From: Vallicoccus soli
GTDB lineage: Bacteria > Actinomycetota > Actinomycetes > Motilibacterales > Motilibacteraceae
Direction: 5' to 3'
Assembly (NCBI RefSeq): GCF_003594885.1
Contig: NZ_QZEZ01000006.1
Location: 215,069 to 279,068, forward strand
Length of the DNA stretch: 64,000 nt
The position numbers and the translations under genes were made by a program. Each line of letters starts with the position of its first letter. Position 1 is the stretch's first letter. This document shows positions 25,612-33,168 of the stretch, one piece after another. The notes beneath the pieces were generated by a model. That model was not told the origin of the DNA. It was given only the letters and a program-made list of their open reading frames with translations, and searched no databases.

Positions 25612-26439
25612 TCAGGCCGGGGCCGCCACCCGCTGCTCGAGGAACGCGCGCCACCCGGCCGCCTCCTGCGCCGCCGCGTCGGCATCGGGTCCGTACAGGT
25701 AGAGGTAGAGGCTGGCGCCGACCTGGTCGCCCATGCCCTCGACGCCGACGAAGGCCGTGCCGGGTGCGGGTGCGTCGAGGACGAGGAAGTACGTCGCCGA
25801 CGCGCCGGTGGCGACCCGCTCCTGGACGGTCCCGGCCAGCGCGGGGGCGCCGGGAGCGGCCACCTCGAGGCGGTCGCCGGCGCCGAGGTCGTCCCGCACC
25901 CCGAGCGCGGCGCACAGCCGGGAGAAGGCGTCGTCCAGCGGCCCGGGCAGCATGACCGTCGGGATGACCGCTCGCGCCCGCTGCCCCCGGTGGTGGGTGA
26001 GGTGCAGGCGCAGGTTGGCCAGGAAGATCCGCCAGCCCTCGCTCATGCCGTGGTAGTCCGCGTCCCAGTCCTCGCCCGGGCCGAAGCCGGTGTTGACCAG
26101 GCGCACGACGCACGTCCCGCCGTCGCGGGCCTCGACGAGCCACTCGTACGCGAGCGCCCGCTCGCCCGTCCCCTCGAAGACGACCCGTCGCGGCGGGTCC
26201 CACGCCGTCACGGTCCCGGTCTCCTCCCCGAACCCCTCGCCGAAGTCCATGCGCACCCCGCCCCCGGCGCGCTCGTCGACCTCGTGCGGCACGAACCAGG
26301 ACGAGATGCCCGGCCCGGTCGCCACGGCCTCCCACACCTCCTCGGGCGTGCCGGGCACCTCGACGGACAGGTCGATGGTGCGGCCCCCGCCGGTGCGGTC
26401 CCGGTGGTCGCGGTCCTCGTCGTGACGGGCGTCAGTCAT
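25612..26439 (-). CDS. SRPBCC-domain protein (AHSA1-like)
   Basis: The 275-residue protein has an acidic/basic N-tail, then the START-like SRPBCC fold (IDLSVEVPGTPEEVWEAVATGPGISSWFVP, then GTVTAWDPPRRVVFE and SEGWRIFLANLRLHL). The C-terminal 110 residues look like a second, more divergent unit. Its start overlaps the end of the upstream ArsR-type regulator by 8 bp. The ArsR-SRPBCC pair is common in actinobacteria; the ligand or client is unknown. Confidence 0.88.
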   Translation of the reverse strand: MTDARHDEDRDHRDRTGGGRTIDLSVEVPGTPEEVWEAVATGPGISSWFVPHEVDERAGGGVRMDFGEGFGEETGTVTAWDPPRRVVFEGTGERALAYEWLVEARDGGTCVVRLVNTGFGPGEDWDADYHGMSEGWRIFLANLRLHLTHHRGQRARAVIPTVMLPGPLDDAFSRLCAALGVRDDLGAGDRLEVAAPGAPALAGTVQERVATGASATYFLVLDAPAPGTAFVGVEGMGDQVGASLYLYLYGPDADAAAQEAAGWRAFLEQRVAAPA

Positions 26440-27091
26440 GGGCGGTCCCCTCGTCGTGGTGGTGGTCCTGCGGGTCCTGCGGGTCCTGCGGGTCCTGCTG
26501 CTCCTGCGGGCGCGGGTGGGCGAGCACGACGACGCGGTACGTCCGCCCGCCCGCCGCGCCCTCGTCGTGGTAGCGGGCGGCCAGGTCGCGCACGGCCCCG
26601 GCGAGCTCCGCCGCGAACGCCGAGCGGTCGGCGGCCGAGGCGAAGCGGACGTCCACGTCGAGGCTCAGGGTCGGCAGCCGCTGCCCGGCCCGCTGCGCCC
26701 CGCGCAGCAGCCCGCCCACCTCGCGCACCGCGCGCCCGGCCAGCGCCACGAGGTACGCCGCCGAGAGCCGGTCGGGCACCCGCGCCGGGTCGGCCGCGGC
26801 ACCGCCGAGGACGCCGGGCGACACGACGTACGACGCCGCGCTCGCCGCGAGCACCCGCTCGACGATCCCGCCGTGCCGGCGCCGGCCCACCTCCACGACG
26901 AGCCCCTGCTCCTCCAGCGCGCGCAGGTGGTGGCCCACCTGCTGGCGCGGCAGGCCGACGCGCGCGGCGACGGCGGCCGCCGACGCGGGCTCGGCGGCCA
27001 GCGCGGCGAGCAGCCGCGAGCGCCGCGGGTCGAGCGCGGCGAGCGCGGCGGCGGGGTCCTCGAGCACGGCGACGTCGGGCACGGGCACCAC
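26432..27091 (-). CDS. ArsR-type helix-turn-helix regulator
   Basis: A winged-helix regulator with PRRSRLLAALAAEPASAAAVAARVGLPRQQVGHHLRALEEQGLV near the N-terminus and an alpha/beta C-terminal part. There is no metal-binding CxC, so it senses something other than arsenic. The frame opens at TTG 27118, but that codon lies inside the 20-bp palindrome; GTG 27091 just after it is preferred. The C-terminus (QDPQDPQDPQD, then HHH) comes from a 9-bp minisatellite. It is co-transcribed with the SRPBCC gene. Confidence 0.8.
   Translation of the reverse strand: MVPVPDVAVLEDPAAALAALDPRRSRLLAALAAEPASAAAVAARVGLPRQQVGHHLRALEEQGLVVEVGRRRHGGIVERVLAASAASYVVSPGVLGGAAADPARVPDRLSAAYLVALAGRAVREVGGLLRGAQRAGQRLPTLSLDVDVRFASAADRSAFAAELAGAVRDLAARYHDEGAAGGRTYRVVVLAHPRPQEQQDPQDPQDPQDHHHDEGTAHD
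26467..26499. repeat. 9-bp minisatellite (CCTGCGGGT, three units plus partial)
   Basis: Three identical units start at 26467, 26476 and 26485. Read on the minus strand they encode the repeated Asp-Pro-Gln at the end of the ArsR-type regulator. Confidence 0.8.
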
Positions 27092-27098
27092 GGTGCTC

Positions 27099-27118
27099 TT
27101 GACAGGAGAACCTGTCAA
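27099..27118. promoter_or_regulatory. 20-bp perfect dyad TTGACAGG-AGAA-CCTGTCAA
   Basis: An 8-4-8 inverted repeat sits in the gap between the ArsR-type gene and the divergent gene at 27163. It includes a TTGACA hexamer on each strand, so a bound regulator would cover a -35-like site in either direction. It is a strong operator candidate. Confidence 0.6.
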
Positions 27119-27162
27119 GGAGGCGGATGGCCACGGGCCCTCCGGGGGACGACACTGCGGGC

Positions 27163-27579
27163 ATGACCTGGGACGTGTACGCGCTCCGCCCGCCGCACGG
27201 CGTGCGCCGGCTCGAGGACCTGCCCGAGGGCTGGCTCCCCCCGGTCGTCGGCGACCCCGGGGCGGTCGCCGCCCGGGTGCGCGAGGCCGCGCCGCACGCC
27301 GAGCCGGGCAGCGGCGGCTGGCTCGCGCTGCGCGGCCCCGACCACGACGTCGACGTCGCCCTCGGCAAGGGCGTCGAGGTCCGCGACCTCACGCTCTACG
27401 TCAACGGCGGCGACGGCGCGGTCCCCGTCGTCCTCGCCGTCTGCCGCGCCGTCGGCGTCGTCCCCTTCGACACCGAGACCGGCGACGTGCTCACCGAGGA
27501 CTCCCGCCCCCCGGGCCCGCCCGCCGACGACGCCGACGACGAGCCCCGCGGCTTCTGGCGCCGCCTCGTCCGCCGCTGA
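27163..27579 (+). CDS. Conserved hypothetical protein
   Basis: From ATG 27163 the protein has 138 residues (MTWDVYALRPPHGVRR, then LPEGWLPPVVGDPGAV). The middle reads WLALRGPDHDVDVALG, with a hydrophobic GAVPVVLAVCRAVGVVPFDTETGDVL, and the tail is acidic then basic. ATG 27127 has a better ribosome site (AAGGAGG) and would add 12 residues. I do not recognise a function. The dyad at 27099 may control it together with the divergent ArsR-type gene. Confidence 0.75.
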   Translation: MTWDVYALRPPHGVRRLEDLPEGWLPPVVGDPGAVAARVREAAPHAEPGSGGWLALRGPDHDVDVALGKGVEVRDLTLYVNGGDGAVPVVLAVCRAVGVVPFDTETGDVLTEDSRPPGPPADDADDEPRGFWRRLVRR

Positions 27580-27618
27580 CCCCCGGCCGCCACGGGCGCG
27601 TGATCGCCGCCGGGAAGC

Positions 27619-27645
27619 CCCGCCGTGATCATGCGCTGGTGGTGG
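27619..27645 (+). repeat. Dispersed GATCATGCGC repeat, copy 5
   Basis: The core reads CCGCCGTGATCATGCGCTGG, and TGGTGG follows. Confidence 0.7.
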
Positions 27646-27673
27646 CGGCGGAGCGAGGGGTGGGGCACGACCT

Positions 27674-27702
27674 CCCGCCGCGATCATGCGCTGGTGGTCG
27701 TG
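27674..27702 (+). repeat. Dispersed GATCATGCGC repeat, copy 6
   Basis: The core reads CCCGCCGCGATCATGCGCTG. It is complementary to the inverted copy at 27779-27812. Confidence 0.7.
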
Positions 27703-27778
27703 GCGCGGCCGGGGGCGGCACGTCCCGCGCGGCTGGGCTGCTCCGCCAGGCGTACGAGGAGGCGGCCGGCCCCTCGAC

Positions 27779-27812
27779 CCCCACCACGAGCGCATGATCG
27801 CGGCGGGGTCAG
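27779..27812 (-). repeat. Dispersed GATCATGCGC repeat, copy 7 (inverted)
   Basis: The plus strand reads ACCACGAGCGCATGATCGCG, then GCGGGGTCA. The final TCA is the stop codon of the Lrp-type gene on the minus strand. Confidence 0.7.
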
Positions 27813-28288
27813 GCGTGGCGGTCGCGGCGGTCGAGGACGTGGCGCAGGACGGTGCGGGTCTCGAGGCCGGTGACGCCGGGGGCGAGGCGGACGGCCTGGA
27901 CGGCGGCGTACAGCTCCTGCTGGGTCGCGCACTCCAGGCGCACCTCGTAGTCGACGGAGCCGGCGAGGTCGAGGACCTCGACGACGGCGGGGACGGCGGC
28001 GAGCGCGGCCTCGCAGGCGTCCGCGTCGGCGTCGGCGGCGACGCGCAGGTGGACGAGGGCGGACAGCGCCGCCTGGCGGGAGGGCTCGAGCACGGCCGTG
28101 TAGCCGCGCAGCACCCCCTCGGCCTCGAGGCGGCGCATGCGCTGGGCGACGGCGTTGGCGGAGAGCCCGACGGCGGCGCCGAGGTCGCGGTACGAGGCGC
28201 GGGCGTTCCTCACGAGCAGGCGGAGGATCCTCTCGTCCGTCGCGTCGGGGCGGCGGTTGCTCACGGGCGTCGCGCTCACGCCTTGCAT
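27809..28288 (-). CDS. Lrp/AsnC-family transcriptional regulator
   Basis: The 159-residue protein has an N-terminal helix-turn-helix (DERILRLLVRNARASYRDLGAAVGLSANAVAQRMRRLEAEGVL cut at its linker) and a C-terminal RAM ligand-binding domain (LDLAGSVDYEVRLECATQQELYAAV). Members sense amino acids or other small molecules. It is divergent from an EamA-type exporter with only 32 bp between the start codons, so it very likely controls that gene. Confidence 0.93.
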   Translation of the reverse strand: MQGVSATPVSNRRPDATDERILRLLVRNARASYRDLGAAVGLSANAVAQRMRRLEAEGVLRGYTAVLEPSRQAALSALVHLRVAADADADACEAALAAVPAVVEVLDLAGSVDYEVRLECATQQELYAAVQAVRLAPGVTGLETRTVLRHVLDRRDRHA

Positions 28289-28320
28289 CGTCCCAGCCCG
28301 GCCGGGTCTCCTCGTACCTC

Positions 28321-29256
28321 GTGACCACCGTGCCCGCCCGCCGCGCCTCGCCGGCCCTCGCCGCCGCCCTCGGCCTCGTGCTCGTCACCGCGAGCTGGGG
28401 CTCCACCTTCCCGCTGCTCAAGGACGTCAACGAGCGGGTGCCGGTGCCGGACTTCCTGGCGGTGCGGTTCGCGGTCGCCGCGGTGGTGCTGCACCTGCTG
28501 GCTCCGCGCGCGGTGGCGCGGATGGCGCCGGAGGTGCGCCGGCGCGCGGTCTGGCTGGGGCTCGCGTACGGCGCCGCCCAGCTGGTGCAGACCGTCGGCC
28601 TGCAGCACACGTCGGCGTCGGTGTCCGGCTTCGTGACCGGGATGTACGTCGTCCTGACCCCCGTCCTGTCCGCCCTGCTGCTGCGCCAGCGGGTCGCGCC
28701 GCGGGTCCGGCTGGCCGTCGCGCTGGCGACGCTCGGGCTGGCGGTGCTCTCGCTGCAGGGGTTCGCGGTGGGCCCGGGCGAGCTCCTGACCCTGCTCGGC
28801 GCGCTGCTCTACGCCGTGCACATCGTCGGGCTCGGCGCCTGGGCGACCGCGCGCGACGCGTGGGGCCTCGCGGTCGTGCAGATGGCGGTCGTCAGCGCCG
28901 TGTGCACCGTGGCCGCGGTGCCCGGCGGCATCGCGGTGCCGGACCGCACGGGCGACTGGGTGGCGCTGCTCTACGTCGCCCTCGTGGCCGGCGCCTTCGC
29001 CCTGGTGGTGCAGACCTGGGCGCAAGCGCACCTGCCGCCGACCCGCGCCGCGGTCGTCATGACGCTGGAGCCGGTGTGGGCCGCGGGCTTCGCCGTGGCG
29101 TTCGCGGGCGAGGTGCTCGGGTGGCGGACGCTGGTCGGCGGGCTGCTCGTCCTGGCCGCGATGTACCTGTGCGAGGTGCCGCGGCGCGGGCGCCCGGCGG
29201 GACCCGGGGGCGCGGACGACGCCGGGCCCGCCGCCCGCAGCACCATCAGCGCATGA
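28321..29256 (+). CDS. EamA/DMT-family transporter
   Basis: The 311-residue protein has ten predicted membrane helices in two EamA repeats. The first starts at VTASWGSTFPLLKDVNERVP. The second contains LLGALLYAVHIVGLG and ends with AQAHLPPTRAAVVMTLEPVWAAGFA. Such proteins export amino acids and metabolites. The GTG at 28321 follows directly on the divergent Lrp gene. The stop codon TGA is part of a dispersed GATCATG repeat (inverted copy at 29240). Confidence 0.93.
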   Translation: MTTVPARRASPALAAALGLVLVTASWGSTFPLLKDVNERVPVPDFLAVRFAVAAVVLHLLAPRAVARMAPEVRRRAVWLGLAYGAAQLVQTVGLQHTSASVSGFVTGMYVVLTPVLSALLLRQRVAPRVRLAVALATLGLAVLSLQGFAVGPGELLTLLGALLYAVHIVGLGAWATARDAWGLAVVQMAVVSAVCTVAAVPGGIAVPDRTGDWVALLYVALVAGAFALVVQTWAQAHLPPTRAAVVMTLEPVWAAGFAVAFAGEVLGWRTLVGGLLVLAAMYLCEVPRRGRPAGPGGADDAGPAARSTISA

Positions 29257-29271
29257 TCACGGCGGGAGGGG
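29240..29271 (-). repeat. Dispersed GATCATGCGC repeat, copy 8 (inverted)
   Basis: A single inverted copy (CATCAGCGCATGATCACGGC, then GGGAG) lies between convergent genes and supplies the stop codon of the EamA transporter. Confidence 0.7.
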
Positions 29272-29277
29272 GCGGGG

Positions 29278-30273
29278 TCAGCCGGCGAGCCGCGCGCCCG
29301 TGCTGCCGCGCAGCACCGGCACCGAGGGGAACAGCGCGCCGGGAGCGGGGGCGAGGCCGAGGGCCGTACGCGCCGCCGCGGCCGCGACCTCCTCGACGGG
29401 GTGCGTCGCGGTGGTGAGGCCGGGCTCGACGAGCCCGGCCGCCGCCGAGTCGTCGAAGCCGCTCACGGCCACGTCGTCCGGCACCCGCCGGCCCGCGGCC
29501 CGCAGGGCGCGCAGGGCCCCGAGCGCGGGCGCGTCGCTCACCGCGTGCACCGCGTCCGTCCCGGGCCAGCGGGCGAGCACGGCCCGTACGGCCTCCTCGC
29601 CGGCGGCGACCGTGAAGTCGCCCGGGACGAGGCGCGGCGCGAGGCCCGCGGCCCGGACGGCGCGCTCGTACCCCTGCTGGGCCCGCCGCGTGCAGGGCAG
29701 CCAGGCGGGGCCGGTGACCATCGCGACCTGGCGGCGGCCGGAGGCGAGCAGGTGCTCGACGACCGCCGCGGTGCCGCTGCCGGTGTCGACGTCGACCCCC
29801 GCCACCCCGGCGCTGCCGGTCCCGATCGAGGCGACCCGGCCGGCCAGGCGGGGCGGCAGGGCGCCGAGCACCGCGTGCGTCGTGTTGACGAGCACGAGGC
29901 CCGCGACGCCCCGGTCGCGGGCCAGCCCGTCGAGGACGCGGCTGCCCGCCAGCGGCAGGTGCACCAGCGACGCGCCGAGGCCGGCCGGCTCCCCGACGGC
30001 GGCGGCCGCGGCGAGGACGCGGGCGACGTACGGGTCGTGCAGGACCGCCGCCGAGGTCCCGCCGACCGCGACGACGAGGCGCGTGCCCGTGCCGGCGACG
30101 AGCGCGCGGGCCAGCGGGTCCGGGACGTAGCCGAGCGCCCGCGCCGCGGCGAGCACCCGGTCGCGGGCCGACGCCGACACCGGGCCCTGCCCGGTCACCG
30201 CGCGCGAGGCGGTCGCGCGCGACACCCCCGCCGCGCGCGCGACGTGCTCCAGCGTGACCCCGCGGTGCTCCAC
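29278..30273 (-). CDS. LacI-family transcriptional regulator
   Basis: The 331-residue protein has an N-terminal LacI headpiece (TLEHVARAAGVSRATASRAVTG) with the hinge ALGYVPDPLARALV, then a periplasmic-binding-protein-like ligand domain (RQVAMVTGPAWLPCTRRAQQGYERAV; DDVAVSGFDDSAAAGLVEPGLTT). Such regulators usually sense sugars. GTG 30273 starts the headpiece correctly; the longer open frame reads into the upstream gene. A CebR-like palindrome lies 48 bp upstream. No sugar transporter is adjacent, so the target is unknown. Confidence 0.93.
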   Translation of the reverse strand: MEHRGVTLEHVARAAGVSRATASRAVTGQGPVSASARDRVLAAARALGYVPDPLARALVAGTGTRLVVAVGGTSAAVLHDPYVARVLAAAAAVGEPAGLGASLVHLPLAGSRVLDGLARDRGVAGLVLVNTTHAVLGALPPRLAGRVASIGTGSAGVAGVDVDTGSGTAAVVEHLLASGRRQVAMVTGPAWLPCTRRAQQGYERAVRAAGLAPRLVPGDFTVAAGEEAVRAVLARWPGTDAVHAVSDAPALGALRALRAAGRRVPDDVAVSGFDDSAAAGLVEPGLTTATHPVEEVAAAAARTALGLAPAPGALFPSVPVLRGSTGARLAG

Positions 30274-30320
30274 CGGACCGGTGTACCACCGCGGGCCCGT
30301 GCGGGGTACCGCCCGCGCGG

Positions 30321-30334
30321 TGGGACCGCTTCCA
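30321..30334. promoter_or_regulatory. Candidate LacI-type operator TGGGACCGCTTCCA
   Basis: It differs at two positions from the TGGGAGCGCTCCCA palindrome bound by CebR-like LacI regulators. It sits between the LacI start and the preceding gene, which suggests autoregulation. The comparison is from memory of that consensus. Confidence 0.45.
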
Positions 30335-30335
30335 C

Positions 30336-30947
30336 TCAGCCGGTCGGACGCCCGAGCCAGGTGGTGGCGGCCGGACCGTCGACGGTCAGCTCGACGAAGC
30401 CGAGCCGGTCGTAGAAGGCGCGGGCGGCGGTGTTCGCCGACGCCATGGCCAGGTGCACCGCGGGGACCCCGGCCGCGTGCAGCCCCGCGAGGAAGCGCTC
30501 CATGAGCCGGCGGCCCCAGCCGCGCCCCTGGGCCGCGGGCAGCAGGTCGATGTGCAGGTGCGCGGGCCAGGCCGCGAGCTCCGGGTGCAGCAGCCGCTCC
30601 GGCCGCTCGAGGGCGGCGAGCAGCAGCTCGTCGAAGGTGCGCGGGTCCGGCGGCGCCGCCCGGTGACGGGCGCGCGCCGCGGGGAGCCACTCGGCGCGGT
30701 AGCGGCGGACGAACCGCGCGGTGTCCGCCGTGCCGAGCACGTAGCCCGCCACGCCGCCCGCGCCGTCGTCGAGCACGTGGACGTGCTCCGGCTCCAGCAC
30801 CGCGTACGGGGCCGCGTAGACGTCGCCGAGGAGGGTGGGCGAGGCGCTCAGCGCGGTGGCGTCGCGGCCGCCGTCGCCGGTGCGCAGGCACACGTCGTAC
30901 AGCCCCGGCAGGTCCTCCGGCCGGTACGTTCGCAGGTGCTCGCCCAC
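30336..30947 (-). CDS. GNAT-family N-acetyltransferase
   Basis: The 203-residue protein contains the acetyl-CoA-binding motif A in LLPAAQGRGWGRRLMERFL (Q-x-x-G-x-G/A pattern) and motif B in SANTAARAFYDRLGFVEL. The N-terminus LRTYRPEDLPGLYDVCLRTGD is typical of GNATs. The substrate is unknown. It starts 6 bp after the upstream acyl-CoA-binding protein gene, so the two may be co-transcribed. Confidence 0.92.
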   Translation of the reverse strand: MGEHLRTYRPEDLPGLYDVCLRTGDGGRDATALSASPTLLGDVYAAPYAVLEPEHVHVLDDGAGGVAGYVLGTADTARFVRRYRAEWLPAARARHRAAPPDPRTFDELLLAALERPERLLHPELAAWPAHLHIDLLPAAQGRGWGRRLMERFLAGLHAAGVPAVHLAMASANTAARAFYDRLGFVELTVDGPAATTWLGRPTG

Positions 30948-30953
30948 TCCCGC

Positions 30954-31211
30954 TCAGCCGCCGGTGAGGTCCGCGACGAGGTCGACGTACGCCCGCTGCG
31001 CGTCCTCGCGCGAGGTGCCGGCGGCCCCGGCCCACGCGTCGTGCTTGGCCCGCCCGACCGGGTCGAGCAGGCCGGGGCGCCGGCCGGTCGGGTCGCCCGC
31101 CGTGGCCTGCTTGTAGAGCGCGTAGAGCCGCAGCTTGACGTCGTTCCCGGGGTCGCGGGCGAGCCCGCCGACCGCGGCCACGGCCGCGTCGAACTCCTCC
31201 TGCAGCGCCAT
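30954..31211 (-). CDS. Acyl-CoA-binding protein
   Basis: The 85 residues match the usual length. Conserved ligand-binding blocks are KLRLYALYKQATAGD and GRAKHDAWAG, followed by EDAQRAYVDLV. The fold is a four-helix bundle that carries long-chain acyl-CoAs in the cytoplasm. The ATG at 31211 was chosen because the N-terminus MALQEEFDAAV aligns with the family; the longer open frame reads antisense through the ABC permease. It is first in a possible unit with the GNAT gene. Confidence 0.92.
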   Translation of the reverse strand: MALQEEFDAAVAAVGGLARDPGNDVKLRLYALYKQATAGDPTGRRPGLLDPVGRAKHDAWAGAAGTSREDAQRAYVDLVADLTGG

Positions 31212-31306
31212 GCCGCCCACCTCCGCCGCCACGGTAGCGGCGGCGGGGCGGGCGGCGGGTGCGGTGCGGTGCGGTGGGAGGAGGGGGGCCGGTGCCGGCG
31301 GGGCGG

Positions 31307-32107
31307 TCAGCTGACCTCGCGCCGCTGCACGCGCAGCGCCCCGAGGACGAGGGTGGCGCCGGCCCAGAGCAGGCTGGCCGTGCCGAACTGCGCCCACTGC
31401 TCCCCGCTGGGCTCCCCGGTCGCGGCGATCGGCGTGCTGGCCTGGTTGAAGTCGACCCAGGGGGCGATGTCCTCGAAGGGCCCGACGAGGCTCGCGACGA
31501 CCGTCACCAGCGTCGGGATGAGGAAGAACGACACGATCGCGACGGCCGAGTTCTGCAGCAGGAGGCCGAAGCCCACACCGACGAGGACGTTGACCACCTG
31601 CAGCAGCAGGACCCGCCACAGCAGGCCGCTGCCCACGTCCCAGCTGCCGTCCCCGTCGACGGCGGGTGCGAGGGCGTTGCCGACCGCGGCTGCGAGCAGC
31701 GAGAACGCCCACGCCAGCACCGCCAGCGCGACGGCGGCGAGCACCTTCGCGCCGACGACGCGCAGGCGCCGCGGCACCAGGGCGAAGGTCGTCAGGGCGG
31801 TGCGCTGCGACCACTCGCTGGTCACGCCGAGGATGCCGATGACCGGCAGCAGCAGGGCCAGCGGCAGCTGCGCGATCGACGCGAAGTCCTCGAAGGTGAG
31901 CTCCTGCGGTTCCGCGGCGAACAGCATCACGGCGACCGCTGCGACGACGAGCAGCCCGGTGACGACGAGGAGCCACCGGCCGGCGCGGGTGTCGACGGTC
32001 TTGCGCAGCTCCACGCCGGCGAGCGTGGCCAGGGAGGGCCCGGTGTGCCGGCGGGCGGCCGCGGCGGCCCCGGTCGGGCCCCCGGGGGCCGTGGTGGTGG
32101 TGCTCAT
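31307..32107 (-). CDS. ABC-2 type transporter permease
   Basis: The 266-residue protein has about six membrane helices (LLVVTGLLVVAAVAVMLF, LPLALLLPVIGILGV, ALAVLAWAFSLLAAAVGNAL, VVNVLVGVGFGLLL, AIVSFFLIPTLVTVVASL). The element TSEWSQRTALTTFALVPRR is typical of bacterial ABC-2 permeases next to CcmA-like ATPases. It overlaps the upstream ATPase gene by 4 bp. It probably exports a drug, lipid or peptide and is probably regulated by the divergent two-component system. Confidence 0.9.
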   Translation of the reverse strand: MSTTTTAPGGPTGAAAAARRHTGPSLATLAGVELRKTVDTRAGRWLLVVTGLLVVAAVAVMLFAAEPQELTFEDFASIAQLPLALLLPVIGILGVTSEWSQRTALTTFALVPRRLRVVGAKVLAAVALAVLAWAFSLLAAAVGNALAPAVDGDGSWDVGSGLLWRVLLLQVVNVLVGVGFGLLLQNSAVAIVSFFLIPTLVTVVASLVGPFEDIAPWVDFNQASTPIAATGEPSGEQWAQFGTASLLWAGATLVLGALRVQRREVS

Positions 32108-33027
32108 CGGGCGACCTCCTCGACGGGGGCGGCGTGGTGCACGTCGGCGGCGCCGGCGTGGGTCAGGGTGAGGAACAGCTGCTCGAGGCCGGCGCCCTCG
32201 GCCTGGCGCAGCTCGAGGAGCACGACGCCGGCCGCCGCAGCAGCGCGGCCGACGGCCTCGGTGCTGCCGTCGACGAGCAGCGCGCCGTCGGAGGTCGGGG
32301 TGGTGTCGAGCCCTGCCCGGGCGAGCGCGCCGGACAACGCTTCCCCGTCGAGGCCGCGCACCAGGGTGCCGCTGCCGGCGAGGAGCTCCTCCTTGGAGCC
32401 GTCGGCCACGACGCTGCCGCCGCCGATGACGACGAGGTGGTCGGCGACCGCCTCGACCTCGTGCAGCAGGTGCGAGGAGAGCAGGACGGTGCCGCCGCGG
32501 TCGGCGAACTCGCGCAGCAGGCCGCGCATCCAGAAGATGCCCTCGGGGTCCAGGCCGTTCGCGGGCTCGTCGAGCACGAGCACCTCGGGCTCGCCGAGCA
32601 GGGCCTGGGCGATGCCCAGCCGCTGGCGCATCCCGAGGCTGTACTGCCCGGTGCGCTTGCCCGGCGCGCGGCCCGTGAGCCCGACGAGGTCGAGGACCTC
32701 GCCGACCCGGCGCCGCTCGACGCCCAGCACCCGGGCGGCGAGGGTCAGCACCTCGCGCCCCGACCGGCCGGGGTGCTGCGCGCCCGCGTCGAGCAGGACG
32801 CCCACGACGCGCCCGGGGTTCGGCAGGTCGCGGTACGCCGTCCCGGCCACCGTCGCGCGCCCGCTCGTCGGCTCCGTCAGCCCGCAGAGCATCCGCAGGG
32901 TCGTCGACTTCCCGGCGCCGTTGGGACCGAGGAAGCCGGTGACGGTGCCCGGTCCGCAGCGGAAGGAGACGTCCGAGACGGCGGCCTGCGAGCCGTACCG
33001 CTTGGTGAGGTGCTCGGCGGAGATCAT
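32104..33027 (-). CDS. ABC transporter ATP-binding protein
   Basis: The 307-residue protein has Walker A GPNGAGKST, the Q-loop region GVLLDAGAQHPG, an ABC signature YSLGMRQRLGIAQALL, Walker B EVLVLDEPANGLDP and a switch His in SSHLLHEVE. The C-terminal 80 residues are an accessory domain common in CcmA/BcrA-type exporters. The ATG at 33027 stands 6 nt after a CAGGCT hexamer, consistent with leaderless transcription. It is divergent from the histidine kinase gene at 33169. Confidence 0.95.
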   Translation of the reverse strand: MISAEHLTKRYGSQAAVSDVSFRCGPGTVTGFLGPNGAGKSTTLRMLCGLTEPTSGRATVAGTAYRDLPNPGRVVGVLLDAGAQHPGRSGREVLTLAARVLGVERRRVGEVLDLVGLTGRAPGKRTGQYSLGMRQRLGIAQALLGEPEVLVLDEPANGLDPEGIFWMRGLLREFADRGGTVLLSSHLLHEVEAVADHLVVIGGGSVVADGSKEELLAGSGTLVRGLDGEALSGALARAGLDTTPTSDGALLVDGSTEAVGRAAAAAGVVLLELRQAEGAGLEQLFLTLTHAGAADVHHAAPVEEVAR

Positions 33028-33033
33028 GGGCCC

Positions 33034-33039
33034 AGCCTG
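33034..33039 (-). promoter_or_regulatory. Candidate leaderless -10 box (CAGGCT) of the ABC operon
   Basis: Six bases (GGGCCC) separate the hexamer from the ATG at 33027, and no ribosome-binding site fits between. The same layout recurs at several genes in this window. Confidence 0.45.
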
Positions 33040-33156
33040 GACGTCCTGCGGGTCGCGCCGCATCGGCCGGACGGCCATGCCGGCCTGGCCGTCGGTCGGT
33101 CCCGGGAGGGCGGCGGACCGGCCGGCGGACGGCTGGGCGGGCGCCGTACGGGCGCC

Positions 33157-33162
33157 TAGGCT
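33157..33162 (+). promoter_or_regulatory. Candidate leaderless -10 box (TAGGCT) of the histidine kinase gene
   Basis: The hexamer lies 6 nt before the GTG at 33169. The divergent ABC operon has the mirror arrangement. Confidence 0.5.
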
Positions 33163-33168
33163 CGGGGC

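Larger units (their letters stand above)
27580..27808. other. Intergenic cluster of GATCATGCGC repeats between convergent genes
   Basis: This 229-bp stretch has no gene. It holds two direct repeats (27619, 27674) and one inverted repeat (27779); the last two could pair into a long hairpin. The inverted copy overlaps the stop codon of the Lrp-type gene. Confidence 0.6.
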
